A stretch of DNA of 64,000 bases from the NCBI RefSeq assembly GCF_018917145.1, contig NZ_JAHLOD010000005.1, forward strand, positions 1 to 64,000. Direction: 5' to 3'. The position numbers were made by a program, and so were the translations under genes. The DNA comes from Clostridium bornimense (lineage in GTDB: Bacteria; Bacillota; Clostridia; Clostridiales; Clostridiaceae). The notes under the pieces are model-generated. The model was not told where the DNA came from and did no database searches. It was given only the letters and a program-made list of their open reading frames with translations. This document shows, in pieces, positions 9,281-19,500 of this stretch (positions within the stretch are counted from its first letter, which is position 1; each line of letters starts with the position of its first letter).

Positions 9281-10363
9281 ATGAAGGTTGGAATATTATG
9301 CTCAGGAGTAGCATTAGGTGTATACATACCCGGTTTATTGGTTAATAGAGATCTTAAGAAAAGAGGAGTATCCTCTGAAGTGTTTGTTCTTGAAAATCTA
9401 ATAGTAGAAAGTAAAAAGAATAAAATAAATAAGAACAAGGAAGCCTTCCATAAAAGTTTTAAGGTAGCAAAAATGGGGCAAAAAATAGCAGGAGATATAA
9501 TGGATTCTGTAGGCGATTATGAATTAGAACAGTTGCTAAATAAATGGATAGAAGAAGATATACATGAATTTATTGTTGTTTCAGGATTTTGGCTTTCAGT
9601 TATAGAAAAGTATAGGGAAAGAGTTAAAAAAGTAGATGTGAAATGCCATTGTCTTCATATAGATAGTTGTATATCTCCATCATGGAAAAAAGTAAATATA
9701 AATCCAGAGTACTGTACTAGTGAATATCTTTTTAGCTATGATGAAAAGAAACTTGTTCAAGATATAGTAGTTAGTGATGAGACACCTGTACCTTTTAAGG
9801 AAAGAGAGGATAGACTTTTAATCCATGGTGGTGGATGGGGAATGGGTACATATCAAAGTAAGATACCTGAACTTATAGACCATGATATTTATTTAGGTAT
9901 TGTTGCTTATAATGTATCTGAAATAGAGGAGAATAGTAACAATAAATATTATGCCCTTGATGAAAATTGGTCTCCTTGGATAAAAAATTCCAAGGGACTA
10001 TATGAATTTCCACCATTTGCTGAAGTGAAATATAATGAAACACCAAAATTTAAATTTAAGGAAGAATACCCAGGACTTTATGATGTTACGAGAAATGTTA
10101 AAGCTGTAATAAGTAAGCCAGGAGGTTCAACTTTAGTAGATTCACTATCAGCAGCTACACCAATAATTACATTGGAACCATTTGGAGAACATGAACAAAA
10201 AAATGCAGATTTATGGATTGAACTTGGCTTTGCTATAAGTTATGAGGAATTTAAAAAGTCAGGTTTTAAAATGGATATTTTAGAAGAATTACACAATAAT
10301 TTATGTAAAGCTAGGGGAAATAGAAACCTTTATGTAGATGAATTATGTAAGAAATTAAAGTAA
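9281..10363 (+). CDS. GT-B fold glycosyltransferase (UDP-glycosyltransferase/MurG-like)
   Basis: A 360-residue glycosyltransferase of the GT1/GT28 type. The N-terminal domain starts with a Rossmann-like MKVGILCSGVALGVYIPG. The C-terminal domain has the donor-binding signature AVISKPGGSTLVDSLSAATP, then TLEPFGEHEQKNADLWIELG, which in this fold binds the nucleotide sugar. There are no membrane segments. It is the second glycosyltransferase of the operon, so the product probably carries at least two sugars, or this enzyme glycosylates a small-molecule aglycone. Donor and acceptor are unknown. Confidence 0.85.
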   Translation: MKVGILCSGVALGVYIPGLLVNRDLKKRGVSSEVFVLENLIVESKKNKINKNKEAFHKSFKVAKMGQKIAGDIMDSVGDYELEQLLNKWIEEDIHEFIVVSGFWLSVIEKYRERVKKVDVKCHCLHIDSCISPSWKKVNINPEYCTSEYLFSYDEKKLVQDIVVSDETPVPFKEREDRLLIHGGGWGMGTYQSKIPELIDHDIYLGIVAYNVSEIEENSNNKYYALDENWSPWIKNSKGLYEFPPFAEVKYNETPKFKFKEEYPGLYDVTRNVKAVISKPGGSTLVDSLSAATPIITLEPFGEHEQKNADLWIELGFAISYEEFKKSGFKMDILEELHNNLCKARGNRNLYVDELCKKLK

Positions 10364-10379
10364 AAGAGGTGATTAGATT

Positions 10380-11552
10380 ATGCAACCAAAAACTAAAATT
10401 AAATTTGATGAAGAGAGTTTTAATAGATTAAAAAGAACAATAAGAAATATGTCTGTTACAGATAAAGAAAGACATATGGACAGTACGTATGCTACAGATG
10501 TGCCTGATGAAGTAGGAATACAACTAACATACAAGTGTAACCTTAGATGTAAGCATTGTTTTGAGTGGAGTGAAGATGGATTTTGTACAAAACTTGATAA
10601 AAAAGAACAACTAAGTGAAATAGATATAGATGTATTACAAAGGATTTTTGATGAAACAAAAGATAGAAAATCCAATATGTATATCTGGGGTGGAGAACCT
10701 TTTTGCTATAGTAATTGGGACAAGTTTGTAGAGATTTTATCAAAAGATAAAAGATGGACTGTATTATGTACTAATGGAACAATGCTTGATAAAAAGTTAG
10801 ATTCTATATTAAAGATTTCTGATACTTTAGCATTATTAATAAGTCTTGATGGTTTTCAAGTTGAAAATGATAATGTAAGAGGAAAAGGTACATTTAATAA
10901 AGTTATAGAAAACATAAAGATGCTTGTAGATTTAAAAAAGAAAGGCATATATAAGGGAGAAGTTTCTGTAAACTGTGTTATTACCGATGAAATGGTGGAT
11001 AAGTTATATGATTTTATGGAATACTTCGAAGAAATTGGTGTAAATACAGTATATTTCTGTTTCCCATGGTATATACCAAAGGAAACAGCAGAAAAAATGG
11101 ATGTATATTTTAAAGAGAACTTTGCTTGGCTCAATACTTTAGATGAGAAAAGTACAGCTAGTTGGCATTCCTATACATATGGGTTAAATAGTGATCTTAT
11201 CGACACACTAGAGAAGGAATTAGCAAAAATCGAAAGTAGAGTTTGGAAGATAAGGATAAGAATACAACCAGCTGTTGAACCTAATGAGATAAGACCATTT
11301 GCATTAGGAAAAGAGTTACCAGCTCAACATAGAACTACGTGTCTTGCTATGTCCAATAGAATGAATATAGAAGCTAATGGAAATGTAGTTATGTGCAAAA
11401 TGTTCCCTGAATTTAGAGTTGGTAATATAAATGAAGGCACTGTAAAAGAAATATGGCACAATGATATCATAACAAAATGTAGAGAAAAGATAGGTTGTGG
11501 TCTTATGCCTATATGTTCAAAATGTATATTATTATATCTACATGGAAAGTAA
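10380..11552 (+). CDS. Radical SAM/SPASM-domain enzyme, second in operon
   Basis: A 390-residue radical SAM protein. The cluster motif CNLRCKHC (C53, C57, C60) and the GGEP-type WGGEPF are present. The SPASM region contains CLAMSNRMNIEANGNVVMC, GNINEGTVKEIW and a final CGLMPICSKC. Cysteines fit at least one auxiliary 4Fe-4S cluster. It is only distantly similar to the first radical SAM protein of the operon, so the two probably catalyse different steps. SPASM proteins most often act on peptides, but no short peptide gene lies in or near the operon. GAGGTG six bases upstream supports the start. Confidence 0.9.
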   Translation: MQPKTKIKFDEESFNRLKRTIRNMSVTDKERHMDSTYATDVPDEVGIQLTYKCNLRCKHCFEWSEDGFCTKLDKKEQLSEIDIDVLQRIFDETKDRKSNMYIWGGEPFCYSNWDKFVEILSKDKRWTVLCTNGTMLDKKLDSILKISDTLALLISLDGFQVENDNVRGKGTFNKVIENIKMLVDLKKKGIYKGEVSVNCVITDEMVDKLYDFMEYFEEIGVNTVYFCFPWYIPKETAEKMDVYFKENFAWLNTLDEKSTASWHSYTYGLNSDLIDTLEKELAKIESRVWKIRIRIQPAVEPNEIRPFALGKELPAQHRTTCLAMSNRMNIEANGNVVMCKMFPEFRVGNINEGTVKEIWHNDIITKCREKIGCGLMPICSKCILLYLHGK

Positions 11553-11567
11553 GGTAGGAGTTTTAAG

Positions 11568-12551
11568 ATGATTAATTTAGGAATAGTGGGATGTTCTAAT
11601 TTAGTATATCTTTCAATGATTTGGCCATCAAGAAAAGTTAGTGATTTATGTATATATGGCATAGCCTCAAGGAAATATGAGAAAGCAAAGGAATACGGAA
11701 AGAAGTTCAAAATATCAAATGTATATGAAAATTATGATGCATTGTTTTCAGATGAAAATATCGATGCTGTTTATATATGTTTGCCTAATCATTTACATAG
11801 GGAATTTATTATAAAAGCAGCAGAACATAAAAAGCATATAATAGTGGAGAAACCAATTTGTACGAAATCATCTGATATTGATGAGATCATAGAAGTTTGT
11901 ACAAAAAATAATGTGAAGCTTATGGAAGCTGTTATGATACGAAACCATCCTTGGGAAAAGTATATTAGCAATTTTATAAAAGAAGAGAAATTAGGAAAGC
12001 TTTTAGATATCGAAACTAATATAACGTTTATACCAAGTTATGATTTAAATAAGAATTATAGATCTCATTTAGAGTATGGTGGAGGATGTTTTTTTGATGT
12101 TGCAATATATTGGCTACAATTTTTAGATGAGATATTAGGTGTAGAGAATATTGTATCTTATGATGGAGAATCAGAATTTAATGGACCAAATGGAATAGAT
12201 TCTACATTTATAGCTAATGTTAAATTCAAAAATGATGTCAATGCAAAAGTAATAGCTTCTTTTGAAAAAGAGTATCAAGCCAATCATATACTGACATTTG
12301 AAAATGGGAAAATGGTAGTTCCAAATATTTTTGCTTGTAATGTTGGAAAAAGAAAGTTTGTTATAGAGATTTCTTCACAAGAAACAGAAGAGAAAGTTGA
12401 ATTTCAAGCAGAGAATTTTTATGAAAATCAATTAATTAATTTTGTTAAGATGTTGAAGAATGAGATAGAAATTATACCATATGAAACTGTTAAAAGAACA
12501 GTTTATATAAGTGAAAGAATTCATAAGAAGGCATATGATAAGGTGAATTAA
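11568..12551 (+). CDS. Gfo/Idh/MocA family oxidoreductase
   Basis: A 327-residue NAD(P)-dependent oxidoreductase of the Gfo/Idh/MocA family, which oxidise or reduce sugars, inositols and nucleotide sugars. The N-terminal Rossmann domain (LGIVGCSNLV), the VYICLPNHLHREFI strand and the conserved EKP motif (HIIVEKPICT, near residue 96) are all visible. The C-terminal sheet domain includes the GGGCFFDVAIYWL segment, with the conserved region that follows the substrate lysine. In this operon it would most simply prepare or remodel the sugar used by one of the two glycosyltransferases. Confidence 0.92.
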   Translation: MINLGIVGCSNLVYLSMIWPSRKVSDLCIYGIASRKYEKAKEYGKKFKISNVYENYDALFSDENIDAVYICLPNHLHREFIIKAAEHKKHIIVEKPICTKSSDIDEIIEVCTKNNVKLMEAVMIRNHPWEKYISNFIKEEKLGKLLDIETNITFIPSYDLNKNYRSHLEYGGGCFFDVAIYWLQFLDEILGVENIVSYDGESEFNGPNGIDSTFIANVKFKNDVNAKVIASFEKEYQANHILTFENGKMVVPNIFACNVGKRKFVIEISSQETEEKVEFQAENFYENQLINFVKMLKNEIEIIPYETVKRTVYISERIHKKAYDKVN

Positions 12552-12561
12552 GGGGAAAGAT

Positions 12562-13824
12562 ATGAAAGTAATAATATATGGTTTAGATCGAAGTAGAAAA
12601 GTTATCGAAAGGAATTTAAGAGACAATTGTGAGATTGTAGGTTATTGTGATGACTTTTATAAATTGGGAACATATAGTGATAAAAATCTAATTTCCATAG
12701 ATGAAATTAAAAATATTGATTTTGATTATATTATTATTTCATCTATGGATAAAGAAAGAGAAGAAAAAATAAGAAAAAAGTTAATAGACATTGGTATAGA
12801 AGAGAATAAAATATGGAAGTTCTTTTCATTTTATAAGGAGATAATGACATTTCGCCTAGAGCTACCATTGAAAAGAAGTCATAGAATATTATCAAATATG
12901 GAAAATGACATAGAAGGTGTGATTTTAGGAATAAGTCATGGTGCGGTTGGGATTAACCCTAAGTATCTAGATAAGAAATTTTGTAATCTAGCAATTCCAA
13001 TGCAAGATTTATATTATAACTTAAAACAATTGAAGACATTAGTGTATGAGTATCCTGAAAAAATTAAAAATATTAAATATGCTATTATCGATATGTATAC
13101 ATATACGTATTTTAATTATGATATCTCAATGACAAATAATGCAGTATCTTACTACGAGAACAGTGGATATAGAGATGATGAAAAACATAATTTTGATGAT
13201 AATAAGAACTTTAATGGGACAATTATGGAAGAGCTTGATAAAAAGCAACATATGTATGAAGAAAATCATGATGCTTCTTTTCAAGATAAAGCTAGGCAAC
13301 ATCAGATGGATGTATTTTGCTCATTATTTGATGTAGATGCAATAGATGTTACATATGACTATAAAGATATAAATATATATAAGGATTATTGTGCTGATTT
13401 TCCATTAAAAAGTGATAGAGAAAAGATAATAACTGATGAAGAAATAGAAGAATTAAAAAGAATTGAGACACCAAGTAGTTTACAAACATTACAATTTAAT
13501 AAAACATTAGCGGAAAATAGAACAGTATTTAGAGAATTACTTCAATTGTTAAATGAAATTAATGAAGATATAAAGATATATCTTGTTTTAATACCAGAAT
13601 ATAATGAAAGAGAATTATATCTACAAAAGCAAGAGAAGTTTTGGAAGGAAAGTTTTTATAGAACTCTAGAGATTTTCAGGGAAGATTTTAAGTTTACAGT
13701 ATTAGATTTTAAGGAATACAAAGAACTTTATACCAATAGAGATTATTACTTTGATTCTGGACATTTCAATTATAAAGGATCAGTAGAATTTACTGAACTT
13801 CTTAATACCTATATAGATTATTAA
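12562..13824 (+). CDS. Rossmann-like plus SGNH-hydrolase-like protein, last gene of operon
   Basis: A 420-residue protein I do not recognise as a whole. The N-terminal ~95 residues (VIIYGLDRSRKVIERN, then IVGYCDD) resemble the small nucleotide-binding Rossmann domains found at the start of surface-sugar modification proteins. The remainder looks like an SGNH/DltD-type fold: a GISHG turn near residue 119 fits the block with the nucleophile, and YYFDSGHFNYKG near residue 395 fits the terminal Asp-x-x-His pair. Such domains transfer or remove O-acyl groups. No signal peptide is seen, so it would act inside the cell. With the carrier protein upstream, an acyltransferase role is attractive but unproven. 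Confidence 0.6.
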   Translation: MKVIIYGLDRSRKVIERNLRDNCEIVGYCDDFYKLGTYSDKNLISIDEIKNIDFDYIIISSMDKEREEKIRKKLIDIGIEENKIWKFFSFYKEIMTFRLELPLKRSHRILSNMENDIEGVILGISHGAVGINPKYLDKKFCNLAIPMQDLYYNLKQLKTLVYEYPEKIKNIKYAIIDMYTYTYFNYDISMTNNAVSYYENSGYRDDEKHNFDDNKNFNGTIMEELDKKQHMYEENHDASFQDKARQHQMDVFCSLFDVDAIDVTYDYKDINIYKDYCADFPLKSDREKIITDEEIEELKRIETPSSLQTLQFNKTLAENRTVFRELLQLLNEINEDIKIYLVLIPEYNERELYLQKQEKFWKESFYRTLEIFREDFKFTVLDFKEYKELYTNRDYYFDSGHFNYKGSVEFTELLNTYIDY

Positions 13825-13844
13825 AAAAAGGTATAAAATATATT

Positions 13845-13882
13845 AGAAAAAAAGACGGCATTGTTAGCTGTCTTTTTTTTCT
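13845..13882 (+). terminator. Terminator of the nine-gene operon
   Basis: The stem 13845-13859 pairs with 13867-13882 (GACGGC with GCTGTC, one G-T pair, extended by A and T tracts). The 3' arm ends in eight T. It is the first strong terminator after 4579 and closes the operon. Confidence 0.9.
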
Positions 13883-13942
13883 ATAAAATTAAGATATAGA
13901 AAGCAGCTGTTATTCTAGAAATAAATAGGTGAGGTAGAATTT

Positions 13943-14986
13943 ATGAAAAATATAGATAAAGATTTAATTGACTGGGCTATTAAGAAAATAGAGAATGAAT
14001 ATAAAGATGATGTTAGTTTATTATTAGGAAGAAAAGGGGCATGCAAAGTACCTAGTGATGGAGAAGAAATGGCTTTTGACTTTTTTATTCCTGCTACAGA
14101 TAGAGGATATGGTCTTGCAAAAACATTTATAATTGGTGATATGGGATACGACTTATTTCCTATGTCTTGGGAGAGAATAGAAGGATTAGCAGCATTAAAT
14201 GAAGGAATAATTTTCTGTTTAGCAGATAGCGAAATTTTATATGCTAGAAATGAGGCAGATAGAGAACGTTTTGAAATACTAAGAAAGACTTTATACGATA
14301 ATTTAAAAAATAAAGAATATGCTTATAAAAAGTCATTAGAAAAAATAAATTATGTAATGGATATTTATAAGACTATGATGTTTGAAAAGTCACTTTGTAG
14401 TGTAAGAAAAGCAGCAGGTGGAATTATTGAGTATTTATGTGAGGCTATAGTAATAATTAATGGAACTTATATAAAAAAGGACTATGGTTATGGAGAAAGA
14501 CTTAGTCAAATTAAGGAATTAAAAAAGGTGCCAAGGAATTTTATAGAAAACTATGAAAAGATAATAGGTGGCAAAGATGTTGATGATATATTAAAAGTGA
14601 CTCACGATATAATAGATGAAACAAGGGATTTCTTTAATGAATTTAAGGTAGAAGAAGTATCAAGAAGTTATAATTTTGATGAACTTGCAGGGTGGTATGA
14701 AGAAAGTAGATATACTTTTAGACGTATTGAATATGCTTGCAAAAACAATAATGTTGAACAGGCTTTTTCATGGGGATGCTATTTGCAAATAGAGTTTGAT
14801 ATTTTATCTGAGGAAGCAGGACTTAAACCAATGAATTTATTAGGAGCTTTTGATGATAATGATTTAAGTAACTTTGCTAAATATAGTAAAGAGATAGAAG
14901 AATATATTGTCTCTGAGATAAAGAATCATAATGTTCAATTAAGAAAATATAGTACCTTTGATGAATTTTTAAGAGAACAACAATAA
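13943..14986 (+). CDS. Conserved hypothetical protein, possibly nucleotidyltransferase-like with a helical C-terminus
   Basis: A 347-residue soluble protein not recognised with confidence. The N-terminal part (EMAFDFFIPATDRGYGLAKT, GYDLFPMSWERI, then LADSEILYARNEADRERF) has the layout seen in minimal nucleotidyltransferase-like proteins, where a strand ending in a stored-charge segment is followed by a long helix. The canonical GSxxxGxxSDxD motif is not visible, so it may be inactive. The C-terminal ~200 residues are predominantly helical and could be a HEPN-like or substrate-binding domain. It is separated from the operon upstream by a terminator and precedes a small HTH gene by 27 bases. 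Confidence 0.55.
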   Translation: MKNIDKDLIDWAIKKIENEYKDDVSLLLGRKGACKVPSDGEEMAFDFFIPATDRGYGLAKTFIIGDMGYDLFPMSWERIEGLAALNEGIIFCLADSEILYARNEADRERFEILRKTLYDNLKNKEYAYKKSLEKINYVMDIYKTMMFEKSLCSVRKAAGGIIEYLCEAIVIINGTYIKKDYGYGERLSQIKELKKVPRNFIENYEKIIGGKDVDDILKVTHDIIDETRDFFNEFKVEEVSRSYNFDELAGWYEESRYTFRRIEYACKNNNVEQAFSWGCYLQIEFDILSEEAGLKPMNLLGAFDDNDLSNFAKYSKEIEEYIVSEIKNHNVQLRKYSTFDEFLREQQ

Positions 14987-15013
14987 TACTTTTTTATATA
15001 GGATGGGATATTT

Positions 15014-15274
15014 ATGAAATATAGAAATGCTTCAGAGATATTGCCGGACAAGCTATTGCGAGAAATACAAAAATATACATCAGGGGAAGCGATTTATATT
15101 CCACAAGTAAAGGAAAGACAAAAATGGGGCGAAGGTTCTGGCGCTAGACGATATTATGAAGAAAGAAATGAGAAAATATGTGAAAAATTTAAAATAGGTG
15201 TATCTATGGAAGAGTTAGCAGAAGATTTTAATTTATCTGTGGAAACTATAAGGAAGATAATTTATAAGAAGTAG
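15014..15274 (+). CDS. CD3324 family small HTH protein
   Basis: An 86-residue protein with the family layout: an N-terminal MKYRNASEILPDKLLREIQ, a central EAIYIPQ strand with the WGEGSGARRYYEERN segment, and a C-terminal helix-turn-helix (SMEELAEDFNLSVETIRKII). These Mor-like proteins are common in clostridia and are presumed DNA-binding regulators with unknown targets. Spacing after the preceding gene is 27 bases with a GGATGGG site, so the two may be co-transcribed. Confidence 0.8.
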   Translation: MKYRNASEILPDKLLREIQKYTSGEAIYIPQVKERQKWGEGSGARRYYEERNEKICEKFKIGVSMEELAEDFNLSVETIRKIIYKK

Positions 15275-15373
15275 TAAAAAGATAACAAATGAATTTGTAT
15301 TAGGAGAGATTCAGTTATGAAGAACATGAAGACGTTCATTTAATAATAAAAATAAGCATGAAGGAGAAAAATT

Positions 15374-16282
15374 ATGGGGGGAATTGAGTTTTTAAGTTAT
15401 TCAAATGGAGAACGATTTAGCGAAAATTATCAGATGCTTTCTCATTTTTTTGAAAAGTACACTGGAAATGGATTGCAAGAAAATTGGCATATTGGCAGAC
15501 TTGATTGGATGCTCAACCATGATTATACCAATCCAGAATTATTACCATTAATAGGAATGTGGGTGGAAGAGGACGAAGTAGTAGGAGTAGTTATTTTTGA
15601 TATTGATTATCCACCTGTCTATTTTCTATGCAAACCAGGATATGAACATCTTTATAATGACATGTATGAGTATGCTGAAAAGACATTCAAAACTGATAAG
15701 TGGTGTGAAAATGGATACTGGGTAAAAACAGCAATTAAAGATGAAGATACTGTACAAGTACAATTTTTAAAAGATAAGGGATTTGTTATGGATGGTTATC
15801 CAGAGGATATCCTGGAGTTAAAATGTAATGCAAATGATAAATGCAATTATTCACTTCCAGAAGGGTTTTCAGTGACAACATTTGATACTGAAAAGAATTA
15901 TGAAAAATATGCTGAATTATTGTATAAAGGATTTGATCATGAAGGAGAAGAAGAACCTGATGTCACATATGATTCAGTAGCATTTAGAGAACCACATTGG
16001 AATGACTCACTAAAAATACTTATTAAGTCTCCCAATGGAGAATGGGCTTCACATTGTGGCATTTGGTATACACCTGGTGATGTAACAGCTTATATTGAAC
16101 CTGTTGTAACAATACCTAAATACAGAAAAAAAGGCCTGGCAAAAGCTGCAATCTATGAAGCAGTGAATCGATGTGCAGATTTGGGCGCTAAAAGAGCAAT
16201 TGTAATATCTGATATGGATTTTTATTATACAATTGGATTTGAGAAATCTTCTCATTATTATCAGGTAGCAAAGTATTTGTAA
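15374..16282 (+). CDS. Two-domain GNAT N-acetyltransferase
   Basis: A 302-residue protein with two GNAT domains in tandem. The N-terminal one (about residues 1-150) lacks a clear acetyl-CoA loop and is probably degenerate. The C-terminal one keeps the active motif VVTIPKYRKKGLAKAAIYEA followed by AKRAIVISDMDFYYTIGFE. Tandem GNATs of this size in Firmicutes include aminoglycoside- and mycothiol-type acetyltransferases, but the substrate here is not evident. AAGGAG seven bases upstream fixes the start, and a terminator follows about 70 bases downstream. Confidence 0.85.
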   Translation: MGGIEFLSYSNGERFSENYQMLSHFFEKYTGNGLQENWHIGRLDWMLNHDYTNPELLPLIGMWVEEDEVVGVVIFDIDYPPVYFLCKPGYEHLYNDMYEYAEKTFKTDKWCENGYWVKTAIKDEDTVQVQFLKDKGFVMDGYPEDILELKCNANDKCNYSLPEGFSVTTFDTEKNYEKYAELLYKGFDHEGEEEPDVTYDSVAFREPHWNDSLKILIKSPNGEWASHCGIWYTPGDVTAYIEPVVTIPKYRKKGLAKAAIYEAVNRCADLGAKRAIVISDMDFYYTIGFEKSSHYYQVAKYL

Positions 16283-16351
16283 TTAAATATAAAGTGACTT
16301 AGATAGATGAGTTCTTTATTCCAGAAGGAGGAGCATATAAAAAGAGGCAAT

Positions 16352-16385
16352 AAAAAAAGGTAGCTACAAAAGCTACCTTTTTTCG
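16352..16385 (+). terminator. Rho-independent terminator
   Basis: AAAAAAAGGTAGCT (16352-16365) pairs with AGCTACCTTTTTT (16371-16383), with a tight 5-base loop and a T tract. It terminates the two-domain GNAT gene and insulates the RHS gene that follows. Confidence 0.9.
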
Positions 16386-16506
16386 TCAAAAGGAAAAATA
16401 TGAAAACAAGTTATTATATATGATATTTTAATTAAATAATAAGTAGATTTTATGAAGAAAAAATAATGAGTAAAAAATATATAAATTTCTCAAGTGATAA
16501 AAGGCT

Positions 16507-19500
16507 ATGGTAAATATTATTAAGGAACTTGATGCATTGGGTTATGAAAGTGCTGAAGGAACTACTCTAGCTGATAAGATAGATAATGGATATGGAACAA
16601 CTTATACTTATAATAGTACAAACAAAGTATTAACTTATCTTGATGCTGATGGTGCTGAGAGAGGATTAGCTTATACTGTTAAGTATAACTATGATGCATT
16701 AGATAGAGTAACAGAGGAAATTAATGCTAAGGGAAATGTTACAATCTATTATTATGATGAAAATGGAAATTTAGCTAAGAAAACTGTTAAAGCAGATACA
16801 ACTAGCGAAGAAAAAACAGTGGCAACATCAACATACAATCTAGTAGGTGAAGCATTATCAGAAGGCGATGGTAATGGAGTTATTACAACATATAAGTATA
16901 ATAACTTTGGAAAAGTAAAGATAGTTTCTTATGCCGGTGATAGCAGTATTGAAGCATATTATATTATTCATCAATATGATGTTTTAGGACGAGTAGTACG
17001 AAAGGTAGATTCTAGAGGAAAAGTAATAGTTGTTACTTATGACAATGAAGGAAGAGAACTCTCTACTACAGTACAAAATGAAGAAGGCACTGAGAAAGTT
17101 GCAACATCAAATACTTATGATAATAATGGCAACAAACTAAGTGAAACTGATGGAAATGGAACTACAAAAACATATACTTATGATTCATTAAATAATCTAT
17201 TATCATCAACAATAGTAGTTAATGGTGTTACACAAAAAACATCTTACACCTATGATAAAAATGGTAATAAATTAACTGAAACTAACTGGTTAGGTAATAC
17301 AACAACTTATGTTTATGATCCATTAAACAGGGTTATAGAAAAGATTGATGCAAATGGCAAGACTATTGAAAAACTAGAGTACAATATTAATGACACTCAA
17401 AGTAAATCAATAGATGCATTAGGAAATGTAAAACAATATTTCTATGATAAAAACAAGAGAGTAATAAAAACAATAGATGCAATAGGCGTAGCAACATATG
17501 AAAGTTATGATGAAGTAGGAAATACATCGAGTAAAACCGATGGTAATGGAAATATTACAAAATACCAATATGACTATTTAAACAGACTTGTAAAAGTAAC
17601 AGTAAGCAATAACGGCATCGATGAAAATACATGTTATACATACGATGGTAATGGAAACATGTTAACTCAAACTGATGGCAAAGGTAATATTACAACATAT
17701 CAATATAATGTAGCAAATAAAGTATCTAAAAAGATAAGTAGCGGAGAAAATGAAGAGATCTATACTTATTATGGTGATGGCTCACTAAAAACTAAGGTAG
17801 ATAGAAATGGTGTTGTAGCAGAATATATCTATGATATCTTTGGAAGAAAGATAGAAGAAAAAGTAGGAGATTCTGTAGTAAAATATACTTATGATAATAA
17901 CAACAATATATTAACTATCACTAACAGCGAAGGAACTACATCTAGAACTTATGATGAGTTAAATAGGGTAACATCAAAGACAGTACCTTATATAGGGAAA
18001 ACTACTTATGCTTATGATGTAGTAGATGGAATAGAAAACTTACAAGATGGATACTATGGTGAAATAACAGTAGATCCAAAAGGAAATAAAGTTATTAAAA
18101 TCTATGACAAAGTAGGAAGACTAGCAGAAGTAAGAGCTGGAGAAGATATTACAAAATATAGCTACTATGATAATGGAAGTCTTCAAAAAGTAACACTTTC
18201 AAATGGATATTCTGAAGAGTACACTTATAATGAAGACAATACATTAAAGCTACTAGAAAATAAAAATGCAGAAGGAACAGTAATAGAAAGCTTTAGTTAC
18301 ACTTATGATGGAGCTAAAAATATCTTAACAAAGATAGATTGCAAAGGAACTACTACGTATGCTTATGATAGCTTAAACAGACTATGGAAAGTAACTGAAC
18401 CAACAGGAAAAGTAACAAGCTATTTATATGACGAAGCAGGAAATAGAGCAAGTGAAACAGTAACAGAAGGTAGTAAAACAACATTAAATACATATAGATA
18501 TGATGGTAGAAATAGACTAATAACTATAACAACAGAAGTTGTAAATTACACTTATGATAATAATGGAAATCAATTATCAAAAGTGGAAACTACTTATGTA
18601 GATGGCGTAGTTGCTTATGAAGGAATAACAACTTATAACTATGATGTATATAATCAACTAATAGAAATTAATACAGCTAGTGGTGTCCATGAAACTTATA
18701 GCTACAATAGCGAAGGCTATAGAGATTCAAAAACATCTAACGATAAAGTAATAAGATACCTTTACGAAGGTGACAAAGTAATCTTAGAAGTAGATGGAGA
18801 AAATAGCGAAAAAGCTAGAAGTGTATATGGAAGCAAACTAATCTTAAGAACAATAAATGGAGAAAACTTATATTACCTATACAATGGACATGGTGATGTA
18901 ACTAAGCTTGTAAACAGTAAAGGAAAAGAAGTAGCATCATACTACTACGATGCTTTTGGAGAAATAGTTGAAAGTAGCGGAGAAGCAGATAATCCAATAA
19001 GATATGCAGGATATCAATATGATGAAGCTACAGGATTATATTATCTAAATGCAAGAATGTATGACCCAACAATAGCGAGATTCTTACAAGAAGATACATA
19101 TGCAGGGGATAAAAATGATCCGTTAAGTTTGAATTTGTATACTTACTGTTATAACAATCCGTTGATATATGATGATCCGACTGGTCATTGGGTTGATACT
19201 GTTTTAGATGTATTATCAATTGGATATGATATATACGATATATGTAAAAATCCAAAGGATATAAAGAAGTGGGTGGCACTAGGTTTAGATATAGGTTGTG
19301 CTGTTCTTCCTGGGGTAATAGGAGGAGGAGCAGCCTATAGAGCAGTAGATAAGGTGATTGATGCTAAAAAGATTACTAAGTCTGGAAAGGGATTTAAGGC
19401 ATTAGATAAACTTTTTAGTCATGGAAGTAAGATTAAATCAGGAAAATATGGCTCAAAACTATCTAAAGGTATAAGTGGTGTATCAGATTTATTAAAGTCA

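Noticed and set aside
4579-13824. Interpretation of the operon as a RiPP (peptide) pathway because of two SPASM enzymes
   Set aside because: No short precursor ORF, leader-recognition domain or peptidase was found in or between the genes; sugar-directed and carrier-protein enzymes dominate.
16600-19100. Repetitive DNA as a CRISPR or tandem-repeat array
   Set aside because: The periodicity comes from YD-repeat protein coding with degenerate ~60-base units; there are no identical repeats with unique spacers.
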